Shown piece after piece: positions 1 to 9,900 of a stretch of DNA of 64,000 nt. The stretch's first letter is position 1. Each line of letters begins with the position of its first letter. The notes under the pieces are model-generated. The model did not search any database, had not been told where the DNA came from, and worked only from the letters and a program-made list of their open reading frames with translations. Source of the stretch: Thioalkalivibrio paradoxus (GTDB taxonomy: Bacteria > Pseudomonadota > Gammaproteobacteria > Ectothiorhodospirales > Ectothiorhodospiraceae); assembly GCA_011390565.1 (NCBI GenBank), contig JAABSC010000006.1, positions 1 to 64,000 of the forward strand, in the 5' to 3' direction. Both the position numbers and the translations under genes were made by a program.

Positions 1-367
1 GCAGATCTGGATGGGCACTCGAAAGCTCCGCCAGCGCGCGGTTGCCGGACATCTCGGCCGCATACACGCCCATGGCAACGGACAGGCCACCGACGTCCAG
101 ACCCTTCAAGAGCTTCATTTCGCGTTCGAGCTCGGCAGCCTCGGTCACGATGATCTCGGCCCGGCGGAGCAAGGCGTCGCCAAAAGCGGTCGGAGTAACC
201 TCCGTAGTCTGCCGATCGAACAGCAGAACACCGAGAGACTCCTCGAGATTCTGGATGCTCCGGGAGAGCGCCGGCTGCGAGAGGTGCTGCTCAGCGGCGG
301 CGCGCCGAAAACTGCCGTGGCGCCAGACCGCGAGAGCGTGGCTGAGTTGCCGAAGCTTCAAATGCAT
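1..367 (-). CDS. LysR-family transcriptional regulator (N-terminal part, cut by window edge)
   Basis: About 122 N-terminal residues are present; the gene runs off the left edge. The start MHLKLRQLSHALAVWRHGSF is followed by RAAAEQHLSQPALSRSIQNLEE, the classic LysR winged helix-turn-helix (about residues 4-62), then the beginning of the linker and effector domain. The ATG at 367 is the first in frame giving the family's usual short lead before the helix-turn-helix. It is transcribed away from the alkylsulfatase gene, with about 100 bp shared between them. LysR regulators commonly control the divergent neighbour, so regulation of the sulfatase is the likely job (inference). The effector-binding domain is missing from the window, so the ligand cannot be judged. 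Confidence 0.9.
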   Translation of the reverse strand, partial: MHLKLRQLSHALAVWRHGSFRRAAAEQHLSQPALSRSIQNLEESLGVLLFDRQTTEVTPTAFGDALLRRAEIIVTEAAELEREMKLLKGLDVGGLSVAMGVYAAEMSGNRALAELSSAHPDL

Positions 368-394
368 GCACAAAGCGTATCAGCATGAACACAA

Positions 395-404
395 TAATGC
401 ATTA
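395..404. promoter_or_regulatory. Palindrome in LysR/sulfatase divergent region, candidate operator
   Basis: TAATGCATTA is a perfect 10-bp palindrome between the divergent LysR and sulfatase genes. It sits where a LysR box (typically T-N11-A with dyad symmetry) would be expected. Position and symmetry are seen; the binding role is inferred. Confidence 0.4.
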
Positions 405-466
405 GACATGCCGTCTCCCCTCTGCGAATACTCCCTGACGTTTCTTTCGAGTTGGAGGGGTAACCC

Positions 467-2560
467 ATGCATCATCAGATGCGCAAGCTTGCGCTCGCCA
501 CGTTGATCGCGACCACCGCGATCGCTCTCCCGGCTGCCGGAATCGCCGATATCGCGCCCGGCGCCGACACGGGGTTGTCGCACTTTGACCCGAAGGGCCA
601 GCCCCCGTCACAGTTCACGATCGATATCCTGAACGAGGCACGGGAGACCCTGCCGTTCTCGGATACCCGGGATTTCGATGAGAACCGCAAGGGCCTCATC
701 GCGCCGATGCAGCAACGGCAGATTCCGGCGGACGCCGGTCACGTCACATGGGACATGGATGCGTTCAATTTCATCGACGAGCAGGATGCCTTCGACAGCA
801 TCCACCCCTCGCTGCACCGCATCGCCAAGCTGAACCAGAACTATGGCCTGTACGAGGTCGTGCCAGGGATCTACCAGGTCCGCGGCCTCGACCTGGCGCA
901 GATCACCTTCATCCGCGGCGAGACCGGCTGGATCGCCTATGACGTGCTGGTCAGCGCGGAGACCGCGCGTGCGGCCTGGGAATTGCTCCAGGAACACATC
1001 GGCGAGGGCCTCCCGATCAGCACGGTCATCTACTCGCACAACCACGCCGACCACTGGGGCGGTGTGCGCGGCCTCATCAGCGACGAGGACGTGGCCTCCG
1101 GGCGGGTGCAGGTGATCGCGCCTGACGGGTTCATGGGCCACCTGGTGTCCGAGAGCGTGTTCGCCGGCAACGCGATGAACCGGCGTCTGTTCTACCAGTA
1201 CGGCATGCTGCTGCCGCGCAACCCCTACGGCTATGTGACCCAGGGCCTGGGGCACGCCGTATCGAACGGCTCGGTGGGCCTGATCGCGCCGACCAAGCTA
1301 ATCACCCAGCCCATCGAGGAGGTGATGGTCGACGGGGTCCGGATGATCTTCCAGCTGACCCCGGACACCGAGGCGCCGGTGGAGATGAATACCTATTTCC
1401 CGGACAAAAAGGTGCTGTGGATGGCCGAGAACGTCCAGCAGGGCATGCACAACATCTACACGTTGCGCGGCGCGCCGGTGCGCGATGCGCTCAACTGGTC
1501 GAAGTACATCAACGAGACCCTGTACCTGTTCGGCGAGGAGGCCGAGGTGATGTTCGCCTCCCACCACTGGCCGCGCTGGGGCAACGAGCGCATCCAGGAA
1601 GTGCTGCGCGGCACGCGTGATGCCTATGCGCATCTGAACAACCAGGTCCTGCACCATGCCAACCAGGGCGTGACCATCAACCAGATTCACAACGTCTACG
1701 AAGTGCCGGAGAGCCTGCAGCAGAGCTGGTTTACCCGGGATTACCACGGTTCCCACCAGAACAACTCGCGCGGCGTGATCCAGCGCTTCCTGGGTTACTG
1801 GGACGGCAATCCGGCCAACCTGATCCCGCTGTCGCCCGAGGATTCCGGGCCGCTGTACGTGGAGATGATGGGCGGTGCCGAAAAGATCATGGCGCGCGGC
1901 AGGGAGCTGTTGGATGAGGGCAAGTACCTGCATGCCTCCGAGATCCTGAACCGGCTGGTCCAGGGCGAGTCCGACAACCAGGCGGCCAAGGACCTGCTCG
2001 CCGACGTGTTCGAGCAGATCGGCTACCAGAAGGAAAACCCGGGCCTGCGCAACAGCTTCCTCGCGGCGGCCTACGAGTTGCGCAACGGGATCCCGGCCTC
2101 GGCCATCCCCAGCAGCAGCAGCCCCGACGTCGTCCGAGTGATGACCACCGGCCAGTTCCTCGACTTCCTGGCGATCCGCATGGATGGCCGCCAGACGAGC
2201 GGGATGCAGTTCGCGATCAATCTGGTCACGCCGGACAATGGCGAACAGTATGCGATCGAACTGAGCAACGAGACGCTGACCAATATCGAGGGCTTCCAGG
2301 TACCGAATCCGGACCTGACCCTGACCATCAACCGCTCGGATCTCGAGCAGGTGATGATGGGCGTAAAGACGATGATGGCGATGATCGAGGACGGCACCGC
2401 GAAGGTGGAGGGCGATGCGACGATCCTGGCCCGACTCGGCGCGACCATGGTCGACTTCGATCCGCGCTTCCCGATCATGCCCGGCACCCAGCTTCGCGCG
2501 ACGGAAATGCCTGAGGTCAATCCCTACGCCGTGGAATTTGGTCCGCAGGTTCCGGAGTAA
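467..2560 (+). CDS. Secreted linear alkylsulfatase, metallo-beta-lactamase fold (SdsA/BDS1 family)
   Basis: 697 aa. Such enzymes hydrolyse primary alkyl sulfates such as dodecyl sulfate to the alcohol and sulfate. An N-terminal hydrophobic stretch (about residues 7-27, ending Ala-Ala-Gly-Ile-Ala-Asp) looks like a signal peptide, so a periplasmic location is expected. The zinc motif HNHADHWGG starts at residue 191 (ligands H191, H193, D195, H196). By the spacing I know for P. aeruginosa SdsA1, the other ligands fall on E302, E321 and H366, all present. A helical dimerisation region follows, and residues of about 560-690 look like the SCP2-like substrate-binding domain. The GGAGGGG ribosome site lies 6 nt before the ATG. 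Divergent from a LysR gene. Family confidence is high; the exact substrate is unknown. Confidence 0.95.
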   Translation: MHHQMRKLALATLIATTAIALPAAGIADIAPGADTGLSHFDPKGQPPSQFTIDILNEARETLPFSDTRDFDENRKGLIAPMQQRQIPADAGHVTWDMDAFNFIDEQDAFDSIHPSLHRIAKLNQNYGLYEVVPGIYQVRGLDLAQITFIRGETGWIAYDVLVSAETARAAWELLQEHIGEGLPISTVIYSHNHADHWGGVRGLISDEDVASGRVQVIAPDGFMGHLVSESVFAGNAMNRRLFYQYGMLLPRNPYGYVTQGLGHAVSNGSVGLIAPTKLITQPIEEVMVDGVRMIFQLTPDTEAPVEMNTYFPDKKVLWMAENVQQGMHNIYTLRGAPVRDALNWSKYINETLYLFGEEAEVMFASHHWPRWGNERIQEVLRGTRDAYAHLNNQVLHHANQGVTINQIHNVYEVPESLQQSWFTRDYHGSHQNNSRGVIQRFLGYWDGNPANLIPLSPEDSGPLYVEMMGGAEKIMARGRELLDEGKYLHASEILNRLVQGESDNQAAKDLLADVFEQIGYQKENPGLRNSFLAAAYELRNGIPASAIPSSSSPDVVRVMTTGQFLDFLAIRMDGRQTSGMQFAINLVTPDNGEQYAIELSNETLTNIEGFQVPNPDLTLTINRSDLEQVMMGVKTMMAMIEDGTAKVEGDATILARLGATMVDFDPRFPIMPGTQLRATEMPEVNPYAVEFGPQVPE

Positions 2561-2572
2561 GGGTCGAGCCGC

Positions 2573-2604
2573 CCGGCCCATCCGCCGCGAGTCGGATGGG
2601 CCGG
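2573..2604 (+). terminator. Strong hairpin downstream of alkylsulfatase, probable terminator
   Basis: A perfect 12-bp stem (CCGGCCCATCCG with CGGATGGGCCGG) closes an 8-nt loop, 12 nt after the sulfatase stop codon. No T-run follows directly; the nearest Ts are at about 2628-2633. It is probably a transcription end for the sulfatase, or a stabilising 3' stem. Confidence 0.6.
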
Positions 2605-2640
2605 AGCGGTCCTGGCCCCGTGTGTACGTTTTTGCCGTCA

Positions 2641-2660
2641 ATTGCACGGATCCGTGCAAT
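2641..2660. promoter_or_regulatory. 20-bp perfect palindrome, candidate operator
   Basis: ATTGCACGGATCCGTGCAAT is a perfect inverted repeat with no loop, which favours a dimeric repressor site over an RNA hairpin. It lies 134 bp upstream of the small secreted-protein gene at 2795 and after the sulfatase terminator. No bound protein can be named. Confidence 0.5.
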
Positions 2661-2794
2661 GTTCCGGGAACGCATCGCCCAAAATTCGAGGCAGGTGCGA
2701 CTCTCGGCGATACATCCATGGGCCGTTCAGCTGCGATCTCGTTCCCGGTGTCGCAGATCCCATGAAGAAACGACCATCGAATGGAGACACACCC

Positions 2795-3157
2795 ATGCGC
2801 TTCCTGCTGACTGCCGCCGCGCTCATCACGCTGGTGCCCGCCGCATCGGCCACGGATGTGAAATACCAGGTGCGGGACACGGCGGATCTCGTCGCCGTCT
2901 GTGATACCCACAGCCGAGCTCCGGATATCACAACCACGCTGGCCTTCTGCCACGGCTTCCTGACCGGATCGGCGCATTTCTACTACGCAGCGATTCCGGA
3001 GGAATCCCGTTTCGCCTGTGCACCGGACCCGGTGCCGAGCCGATCCGACGTGATGAACGGCTTCGTGCAATGGGCGGGTGGAAACCCGCAGTACATGTCC
3101 GAGCCGGCAGTGGAGACCTTGTTCCGTTACCTCGCGGAAACCTATCCCTGCCTGTGA
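2795..3157 (+). CDS. Small secreted Rap1a/Tai-like protein
   Basis: 120 aa with a signal peptide (MRFLLTAAALITLVPAASA, cut near residue 19). The mature part has four cysteines (in VCDTH, FCHGF, FACAP and the C-terminal YPCL), as expected for two disulfides. The pattern of VC, then TLAFCHGFLTGS, then a long last helix, fits the Rap1a immunity-protein fold that many proteobacteria carry outside T6SS loci. No T6SS effector is adjacent, so an immunity role is not supported. The GGAGA site lies just before this ATG, and the longer upstream open frame has no comparable site. Confidence 0.75.
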   Translation: MRFLLTAAALITLVPAASATDVKYQVRDTADLVAVCDTHSRAPDITTTLAFCHGFLTGSAHFYYAAIPEESRFACAPDPVPSRSDVMNGFVQWAGGNPQYMSEPAVETLFRYLAETYPCL

Positions 3158-3194
3158 GGGGGGCTCCCACTTGTCCAGAACAGGAGTGATGGCA

Positions 3195-3455
3195 ATGCGT
3201 TCAAAACGATTCTTCATCGCGGTTCTAGGCGTGGCCGTCATGCTGACCGGCTGCGCCGGCATGACCGACAAGGAACAGCGGATGGCCACCGGCGCCACCA
3301 TTGGCGGAGCGGCAGTCGGCGTGGCGACCGGGAGCTGGGGCTGGGCGGCCGTCGGGGCCGCCGCGGGCGCCGGAACCGGATACCTGATCGAGGCCCAGCG
3401 CCAACGGGAGCGGGCCGCCTTCCAGCGCGGGGTCGAGGAAGGTCGCACCGAGTAA
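3195..3455 (+). CDS. Glycine-zipper (YMGG-like) lipoprotein
   Basis: 86 aa. The signal peptide ends in a lipobox, LTGC, with the lipidated cysteine at residue 20. Residues of about 31-62 are a glycine/alanine zipper (ATIGGAAVGVATGSWGWAAV and on), the type found in small outer-membrane lipoproteins, and the C-terminus is charged. Of two in-frame ATGs (3189 and 3195), the second has GGAG at a proper 8-nt spacing. Follows the Rap1a-like gene by 37 bp and may share its transcript. Specific role unknown. Confidence 0.8.
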   Translation: MRSKRFFIAVLGVAVMLTGCAGMTDKEQRMATGATIGGAAVGVATGSWGWAAVGAAAGAGTGYLIEAQRQRERAAFQRGVEEGRTE

Positions 3456-3617
3456 GGCGGCGACATGCCGATCGTCGCCTCCTTCTGGTGAACGTGTGGG
3501 CGCTTGAACGCGTCGGCGCTCGCGGCCCAAGTCGCGAGCCGTTCGGCCACATGCGGGAAGGTAGCCTGCTTCGCACAAGCGGCATTCGATGAATCGATCA
3601 TACCGAGATGAAAGCCC

Positions 3618-4421
3618 ATGAACCCGACCAAAACCATCGCGATCATTGCCACGGCCATTATGTGGAACCCCTTGGCGTCGGCAGGTGAGTACGAGCAGGA
3701 TCTGGCCCGGCAGCTGGCGAATCCGGTGGCCGCGCTGATCAGCGTGCCCTTGCAGCTGAACTACAACAGCGATATCGGGCCCGCCGACGACGGGCGGCAA
3801 TGGGTGCTCAACATCCAGCCGGTGATCCCCTTCTCGCTCAGCGAAGACTGGAACCTGATCTCGCGAACGATCCTTCCGATCGTCGACCAGCAGGACGTGT
3901 TCCCTGGCGCGGGAGGCCAGACCGGTCTTGGCGACACGGTACAGAGCCTGTTTTTCTCGCCGGCGGCTCCCACCGCCGGCGGCTGGATCTGGGGCGCCGG
4001 CCCCGTGCTCCTGCTGCCGACCGGAACCGACGATCTGCTGACCACGGACAAGTGGGGCATCGGGCCTACGGCGGTCGCACTGCGGCAACAGGGCCCCTGG
4101 ACCAGTGGCCTGTTGGGCAACCATATCTGGTCGGTAGCGGGTGACAGCGACCGGCGGGACATCAGTACCACGTTCCTGCAACCCTTCCTGTCGTTCACGA
4201 CTCCGACCGCCTGGACCTATACCCTGCAGTCGGAGAGCACCTATGACTGGGAAGGCAGCGAATGGCAGGTTCCGATCCGCGGAGTCGTGACGAAGGTCAC
4301 CCGGATCGGCAACCAACTGGTGAGCCTTGGCGGCGGCGTGAATTACTGGCTGGAGAGTTCCGAAAACGGTCCGGAGGGATGGGGGTTGCGTTTTACCCTG
4401 ACACTGCTTTTTCCCAGGTGA
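3618..4421 (+). CDS. Outer-membrane beta-barrel protein of the 'transporter/neuromedin U' family
   Basis: 267 aa with a signal peptide (cut near Ala-Ser-Ala-Gly, residue 22). The segment LANPVAALISVPLQLNYNSD, followed by QWVLNIQPVIPFSLSEDWNL, is the hallmark of a family often auto-named 'neuromedin U' or 'transporter', predicted to form an outer-membrane barrel. Alternating hydrophobic and polar strands continue to the end, and the last residues (LRFTLTLLFPR) resemble a barrel's final strand. Cargo unknown. The 162 bp before it show no other gene. Confidence 0.75.
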   Translation: MNPTKTIAIIATAIMWNPLASAGEYEQDLARQLANPVAALISVPLQLNYNSDIGPADDGRQWVLNIQPVIPFSLSEDWNLISRTILPIVDQQDVFPGAGGQTGLGDTVQSLFFSPAAPTAGGWIWGAGPVLLLPTGTDDLLTTDKWGIGPTAVALRQQGPWTSGLLGNHIWSVAGDSDRRDISTTFLQPFLSFTTPTAWTYTLQSESTYDWEGSEWQVPIRGVVTKVTRIGNQLVSLGGGVNYWLESSENGPEGWGLRFTLTLLFPR

Positions 4422-4520
4422 GCGGATTCCCGACGTACCCCTCGGGTCATTTGACCCTGTGATACCGGGCGAAGTCTCGCGGACGACGATGGCGAAGATG
4501 TTGCGCAGAAGGGCGTATCC

Positions 4521-5834
4521 ATGAACAGAATACTTGTGACAATGGGCATTTTCGTGACCGCGCTTTCGGTCGGGGGCTGCGCGTCCCTGGCCGAGGGAGT
4601 GGGGCGCGCCGTCTTTTCGCAGTTGGAAGGCGATCCCGAAGTCGACACCCGAGCCTGTGAGATTCAGGGCGCTCCGTTCGACGGCATTCTGTCCGCCCTT
4701 CAGGCCCAGGACGGACAGGGCCTGATCGGGGATACCCCGGCTTCGGAGCGTTCCCTGGTCAAGGTGATGATCGTGCACGGTATCGGATCCCACCACCCGG
4801 GGTATTCGGGCAGGACCGTCGCCAATCTGACCACGGCACTCGGTCTGAACGTCGTCTCGCCCCAGATCAAATCCATCGAGCTGACGGACGCGGACTTTCC
4901 GGGCGAATCGATCGGCACGCTGACGGCACAGCGTTTTACCGACGAAACACGTGTACGCGAGTTGCTCGTCTACGAGCTGACCTGGTCCCGCATCAGCGAC
5001 CAGGCACGCGCAAACCTGCGCTTCGACAACAGCCAGACCCACGCCCGTAACCGCGCGCCTTTGAACCAGCTGGGCAAGACCTTCGTCAATGACGTGCTGG
5101 TCGACCCACTGGTGTACGCGGGCGTGGGCCGGGAAAAGATCCTGAGCGCGATGCGCCAGGCCATATGCTGGGCCTACAGCACGGACTGGGATCAGTTTCC
5201 GAGTGCTCCGATAGCGTGCGGGCAGGGCGATCCCGGATACGGAAGCCGACTCACGATCGACGAGTTCTTTTTCGTGACCCACAGCCTGGGTAGTCGGATC
5301 GTCCTCGACGCCCTCGAGACGACGGCCGAGAGACTGTATGCGCCGCTGGATCCCGATGCCAAAACGCTTCCATTCCTCGCAAACCTGCAGAACCACAGGG
5401 TGACCGTGTTCATGCTGGCAAACCAGCTCCCGCTGCTTCAGGCGGGTTTCGCCCCGGTACCGGTGACCGGGCAGATCGCGAATTACTGCACCCCCGGTGG
5501 ATCCCTCTACGAACGCCGGATCGTCAGCCAGACCCGTGTCATCGCGTTCAGCGACCCGAACGACCTCCTGAGTTACCCGATTCCGGACGACTTCGTGCAG
5601 TACGGCATCGACTCGCGGCTCTGCCCGGTCGTTGTCAACGCGTCGCTGAACATCGCGCGAGTCTCACGCCTGCTCGCCCGCGATGGCTTCGCCAACCCGC
5701 TGGTCGCGCATACGGCCTATAACGATGACGCACGCGTGATCGGCTTGATGACCGGCGGGCTCGGTCGAGCGGAGACACCCCCTGTAGTGACGGAACGTTG
5801 CAGCTGGGTCCGGGCGGAGGAAGCATTGCGCTGA
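4521..5834 (+). CDS. Lipoprotein with alpha/beta-hydrolase signature
   Basis: 437 aa. The signal peptide ends with SVGGC (C20), so it is probably lipid-anchored. VKVMIVHGIGSHHPGY around H86 resembles the His-Gly oxyanion segment of lipases, and FFVTHSLGSRIV places a nucleophile-like S255 in a T-H-S-L-G elbow, a relaxed form of GxSxG. Candidate acid and His residues lie later (SDPNDLLSY, then VAHTAY). This supports a lipase or esterase fold, but no characterised family was recognised and the substrate is unknown. The gene stands alone, 25 bp before the RND adaptor gene, and may be read with it. Confidence 0.7.
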   Translation: MNRILVTMGIFVTALSVGGCASLAEGVGRAVFSQLEGDPEVDTRACEIQGAPFDGILSALQAQDGQGLIGDTPASERSLVKVMIVHGIGSHHPGYSGRTVANLTTALGLNVVSPQIKSIELTDADFPGESIGTLTAQRFTDETRVRELLVYELTWSRISDQARANLRFDNSQTHARNRAPLNQLGKTFVNDVLVDPLVYAGVGREKILSAMRQAICWAYSTDWDQFPSAPIACGQGDPGYGSRLTIDEFFFVTHSLGSRIVLDALETTAERLYAPLDPDAKTLPFLANLQNHRVTVFMLANQLPLLQAGFAPVPVTGQIANYCTPGGSLYERRIVSQTRVIAFSDPNDLLSYPIPDDFVQYGIDSRLCPVVVNASLNIARVSRLLARDGFANPLVAHTAYNDDARVIGLMTGGLGRAETPPVVTERCSWVRAEEALR

Positions 5835-5859
5835 AGACGGGATACCCTATGCTGTAGGC

Positions 5860-6948
5860 ATGAGCTCGATCGCTTTCATGCGGCGTCATCGTTCCGCGTT
5901 CGTGATCCTTCTGGTGGCCCTGCTGCTGGTGCTCTGGATTGCCAGCGGGGTCATGACCCGGGCACCGCCGAACCCCGAGCTTCGCCCGGAACCCGCAACC
6001 CCGACCGTGGCCGTGCGCAACAGTCAGGCCGAGCCGGTGGAGAGGCTGCTGACCCTGCAGGGTGAGGTTCTACCGGACCACCTGGTGACCGTCCGTGCCG
6101 AAACCGACGGCCGCGTGGTCGAACTTCCCGTCGAACTTGGCGAGGCCGTGGAGTCCGGCACCGTGATCGCGCGGATCGGCATGGATGATCGGGCGGCACG
6201 CCTGCGCCGGGCCGAGGCCGCCGTGAAAGGCCGTGAAACCGACTTCCGCGGCGCCGAACAGCTGGCCCGGGAGGGCTATCAGGCGCAGTTGCGGGTGGAT
6301 ACGGCGCTCGCGGAGCTGGAAGCCGCAAGGGCCGATCTGGAATCCGTCCGTCTCGACATCCAGCGGACCCGAGTCGAGGCGCCCATCGCAGGGGTTCTCG
6401 ATCGCCGCCACGTGGACATCGGCGACTACGTTTCGGTGGGAAATGAACTTGCGGAAATTCTGGAAAACAATCCATTAAACGCTATTGTTCAGGTTCCACA
6501 GCATGTCGTACACCGGGTACACCCGGGCGGAACCGCACGCGTCACCTTTGCAGGATCCGATGTCCGCGAAGGCGTGGTTCGCCATGTCTCGGCGCGTGCC
6601 GATAGCGCAACCCGGACCTTCCGCGTCGAAATCGAGGTGCCCAATCCCGACCGGAGCCTGCCGTCCGGGAGCAGCGTGGAGGTTCGAATCCCGGTCGAAG
6701 AGGTCAGGGCGCACCGGATTTCCCCGGCGCTCGTCACGCTCGATGCGGACGGGCGGCTGGGCATCAAGACCCTCGATGAAGAGGACCGTGTGGAATTCCG
6801 GGCCGTCGAACCCATACGCGCCGACAGCGACGGTATCTGGGTGTCGGGGCTGCCCGAAACCGTTCGGATCATCACCATCGGACAAGGCTTCGTGAACGTG
6901 GGTGAACGGGTCCTGGTGGTCTCCGAGGACGCCGGCACGGACCCATGA
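5860..6948 (+). CDS. RND efflux periplasmic adaptor subunit (membrane fusion protein)
   Basis: 362 aa. One N-terminal membrane segment (residues of about 14-32) is followed by a lipoyl/barrel-sandwich half (EVLPDHLVTVRAETDGRV), an alpha-hairpin with heptad-like character (RAEAAVKGRETDFRGAEQLA to about residue 165), the second lipoyl half (VEAPIAGVLDRRHVDIGDYV) and a beta-barrel. This is the HlyD/AcrA layout. It links an inner-membrane pump to an outer-membrane channel. Its stop overlaps the pump start by 4 bp (ATGA), which shows translational coupling. Around 6455-6490 base composition is locally AT-rich. Confidence 0.93.
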   Translation: MSSIAFMRRHRSAFVILLVALLLVLWIASGVMTRAPPNPELRPEPATPTVAVRNSQAEPVERLLTLQGEVLPDHLVTVRAETDGRVVELPVELGEAVESGTVIARIGMDDRAARLRRAEAAVKGRETDFRGAEQLAREGYQAQLRVDTALAELEAARADLESVRLDIQRTRVEAPIAGVLDRRHVDIGDYVSVGNELAEILENNPLNAIVQVPQHVVHRVHPGGTARVTFAGSDVREGVVRHVSARADSATRTFRVEIEVPNPDRSLPSGSSVEVRIPVEEVRAHRISPALVTLDADGRLGIKTLDEEDRVEFRAVEPIRADSDGIWVSGLPETVRIITIGQGFVNVGERVLVVSEDAGTDP

Positions 6949-9900
6949 ACACGCTCATCCAGGCGGCCATCGAACGCAGCCGGACAGTGCTTCTGCTCCT
7001 GCTGCTCATCCTGACGGCCGGCGGCCTCGCCTACGTGAAGATACCCAAGGAAGCGGCACCCGACGTCGACATCCCCATTTTCTTCGTATCGGTGACGTAT
7101 TCGGGCATCTCGCCCGAGGACAGCGAGCGGCTGCTGGTGCGGCCCCTGGAGCGCGAGCTCCAGCCGGTGGCGGGACTCAAGGAACTGACGTCTCGGGCGG
7201 GCGAGGGTTTCGCACTTCTGAGGCTCGACTTCGAGGCCGGCTACGACAATCGGCAGGCGATGGCCGATGTACGGGAGAAAGTGGACCTGGCCCGGGGCCA
7301 GCTCCCCAGCGGGACGGATGAACCGCAGGTCATGGAGGTCGACCTGTCGATGTTCCCGGTTCTGGTGACCACGCTGTCCGGTCCGGTACCGGAACGCACG
7401 CTGGTCCGCATTGCCCGTGACCTTCGGGACCGCCTCGAAGCGCTTCCGGGTGTGCTGGAAGTGCAGATCGGCGGGGATCGGGAAGATGTGCTCGAGGTGA
7501 TCGCGGATCCGCTGGTGATGGAGACCTACCGGATACCCTACCAGCAACTGATCGAGGCGATCGATCGCAACAACCGGCTCGTCGCGGCCGGGGCGATGGA
7601 TACCGGCGCGGGCCGCGTCACCCTGAAGCTTCCGGGTGTGATCGAATCGCTAGAGGATGTGCTGGAACTGCCGGTCAAGGTGGAGAACGGCACGGTGGTG
7701 ACCTTCGGTGATGTCGCCACGGGCCGGCGGGGCTTCAAGGATCCGGAGGGATTCGCACGAATCAACGGGCAGCCGGGCGTCGCGCTCGAGATCCGCAAGC
7801 GTGCCGGGGCGAATATCCTGGACACGGTGGAGCAGGCCAAGGCGGTGATCGCCGAGGCGCAGAGCGAGTGGCCGGAGACGGTTCGGGTTGATCACCTCCA
7901 GGACATGGCGGAGGACGTTCGCGACCTGCTGGGAGATCTGGAGAACAATGTGATCACCGCGGTCGTGCTGGTGATGCTGACCATTGTCGCCGCGTTGGGT
8001 GGCCGATCGTCGTGGCTGGTGGGGCTGGCCATCCCCGGTGCCTTTCTCGGCGGCATCCTGGCGATTCAGCTGCTCGGGTACACGCTCAACATCGTGGTGC
8101 TGTTCTCGCTCATCCTGGTGGTCGGCATGCTGGTGGACGGTGCCATCATCGTGGTCGAACAGGCCGATCGCTACCTCGCCGAGGGCATGGCGCGACACGA
8201 AGCCTTCGGACGCGCCGCGACGCGGATGGCCTGGCCGGTCATCGCCGCCACGGCCACCACGCTGGTGGTGTTCCTGCCCATGCTGTTCTGGCCCGGGATG
8301 ATCGGGGAATTCATGTTCTTCCTGCCCGCGACGGTGCTCGTGACCCTCGGAGCATCGCTGTTGATGGCATTGATCTTCATCCCGGTCCTCGGCAGCCTGG
8401 TCGGAGCGCGGGATGCCAGCCGTCCGGAACAGGTTCAGCGGATCCTCGCAGCCGAGCGGGGCGACTACTCCGGGCTGGACGGGTTTACCGCGCGTTACAT
8501 CCGTCTGCTGCGAATACTGGTGGCCCATCCCGGGCAAACGCTTGCGATCGCCATCCTCCTGACAGTCGGAATCTATGCCGCGTACGCCCAGTTCGGTCGG
8601 GGGCTGGAATTCTTTCCCCACGTCGAACCGCGTTTCGTGCAGGTGCAGGTCCAGGCCCGCGGGGACCTGTCGGTGTGGGAAGCCGACAAGCTTGTGCGTT
8701 CCGTCGAACAGCGCATGCTGACGGTTCCCGAGGTCCACACGGTGTACGCGCGAACCATCGGGATACCGCGGACACGGTTGCTTTCCGACTACGCGGAAGA
8801 CGTGATCGGCATGATTCAGCTCGAACTCGTGGACTGGCGCCTGCGACCGCCGGCCGAAGAGATTCTGGAACGGCTGCGCGCCGACACGGCGGATCTACCC
8901 GGTATCCTGCTGCAGTTCCGGGAACAGGAGGGTGGGCCGCAGATGGGCAAGCCCATCCAGATCGAACTCTCCGGACCCGACGCGACGGCCTTGACGCAGG
9001 CGGTCGCCCGGCTGCGCGTGCTGATGGATCGCCTTGGAGGCTTCGTCGATGTCGAGGATGACCGCTCGCTCCCCGGCGTGGAGCTTCGCGTCGAGGTGCA
9101 GCATCGCGAGGCCGCTCGCTATGGCGCGGATATCGGTCTGCTCGGAAACGCGGTCCAGATGGTGACCCAGGGGATCCGGCTCGGCGGCTACCGCCCGGAC
9201 GACGCGGACGAGGAAGTCGATATCCGCGTACGGTTCCCGTTCGACGAGCGCAACCTCGCCCAGCTCGTGAACCTGCGTGTGCCCACGGTCTTCGGCCTGG
9301 TGCCGATCAACAACTTCGTCGAATTCAACCCGGCGCCGAAGACCGGCATCATCAAGCGCGTGGACGGCCAGCGCACGCTCACGCTGACGGCCGACGCAGC
9401 GCCGGGGTACCTGGTGGACCAGCAGGTCCGACGCCTCCAGGAGGCGTTGGGTGCGGAGCCTCTTCCCGAGGAAGTGCAGGTTCGGTTCCGGGGGCAGGCG
9501 GAGGAGCAGGCGGAAGCAATCGGGTTCCTGCTGTTGGCGTTCTCGCTTTCGCTGTTCCTGATGTTCCTGATCCTGGTCACCCAGTTCAACAGCCTGTATC
9601 AGGCGCTCCTGGTGCTTTCCGCGATCGTGTTCTCCACCGCCGGGGTCTTGCTGGGGCTCATGCTGCGCCAGGAACCGTTCGGAATCGTGATGAGCGGGGT
9701 CGGGGTGATCGCGCTGGCCGGGATCGTGGTGAACAACAACATCGTGCTGATCGACACCTTCAACACCCTCCGCCGCCAGGGAATCGACGCGGTCGATGCC
9801 GGGTTGCGGACCGGAGCCCAACGTCTGCGCCCGGTGCTGCTCACCACGATCACCACCATCCTGGGTCTGATGCCGATGGTGCTGGCGATCACGGTCGACT

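Noticed and set aside
1298..3658. 786-codon minus-strand open frame
   Set aside because: Antisense to the alkylsulfatase and two small genes; long only because of high GC; no domain resemblance.
3225..5396. 723-codon minus-strand open frame
   Set aside because: Shadow of the outer-membrane and lipoprotein genes, whose signal peptides and ribosome sites are clear.
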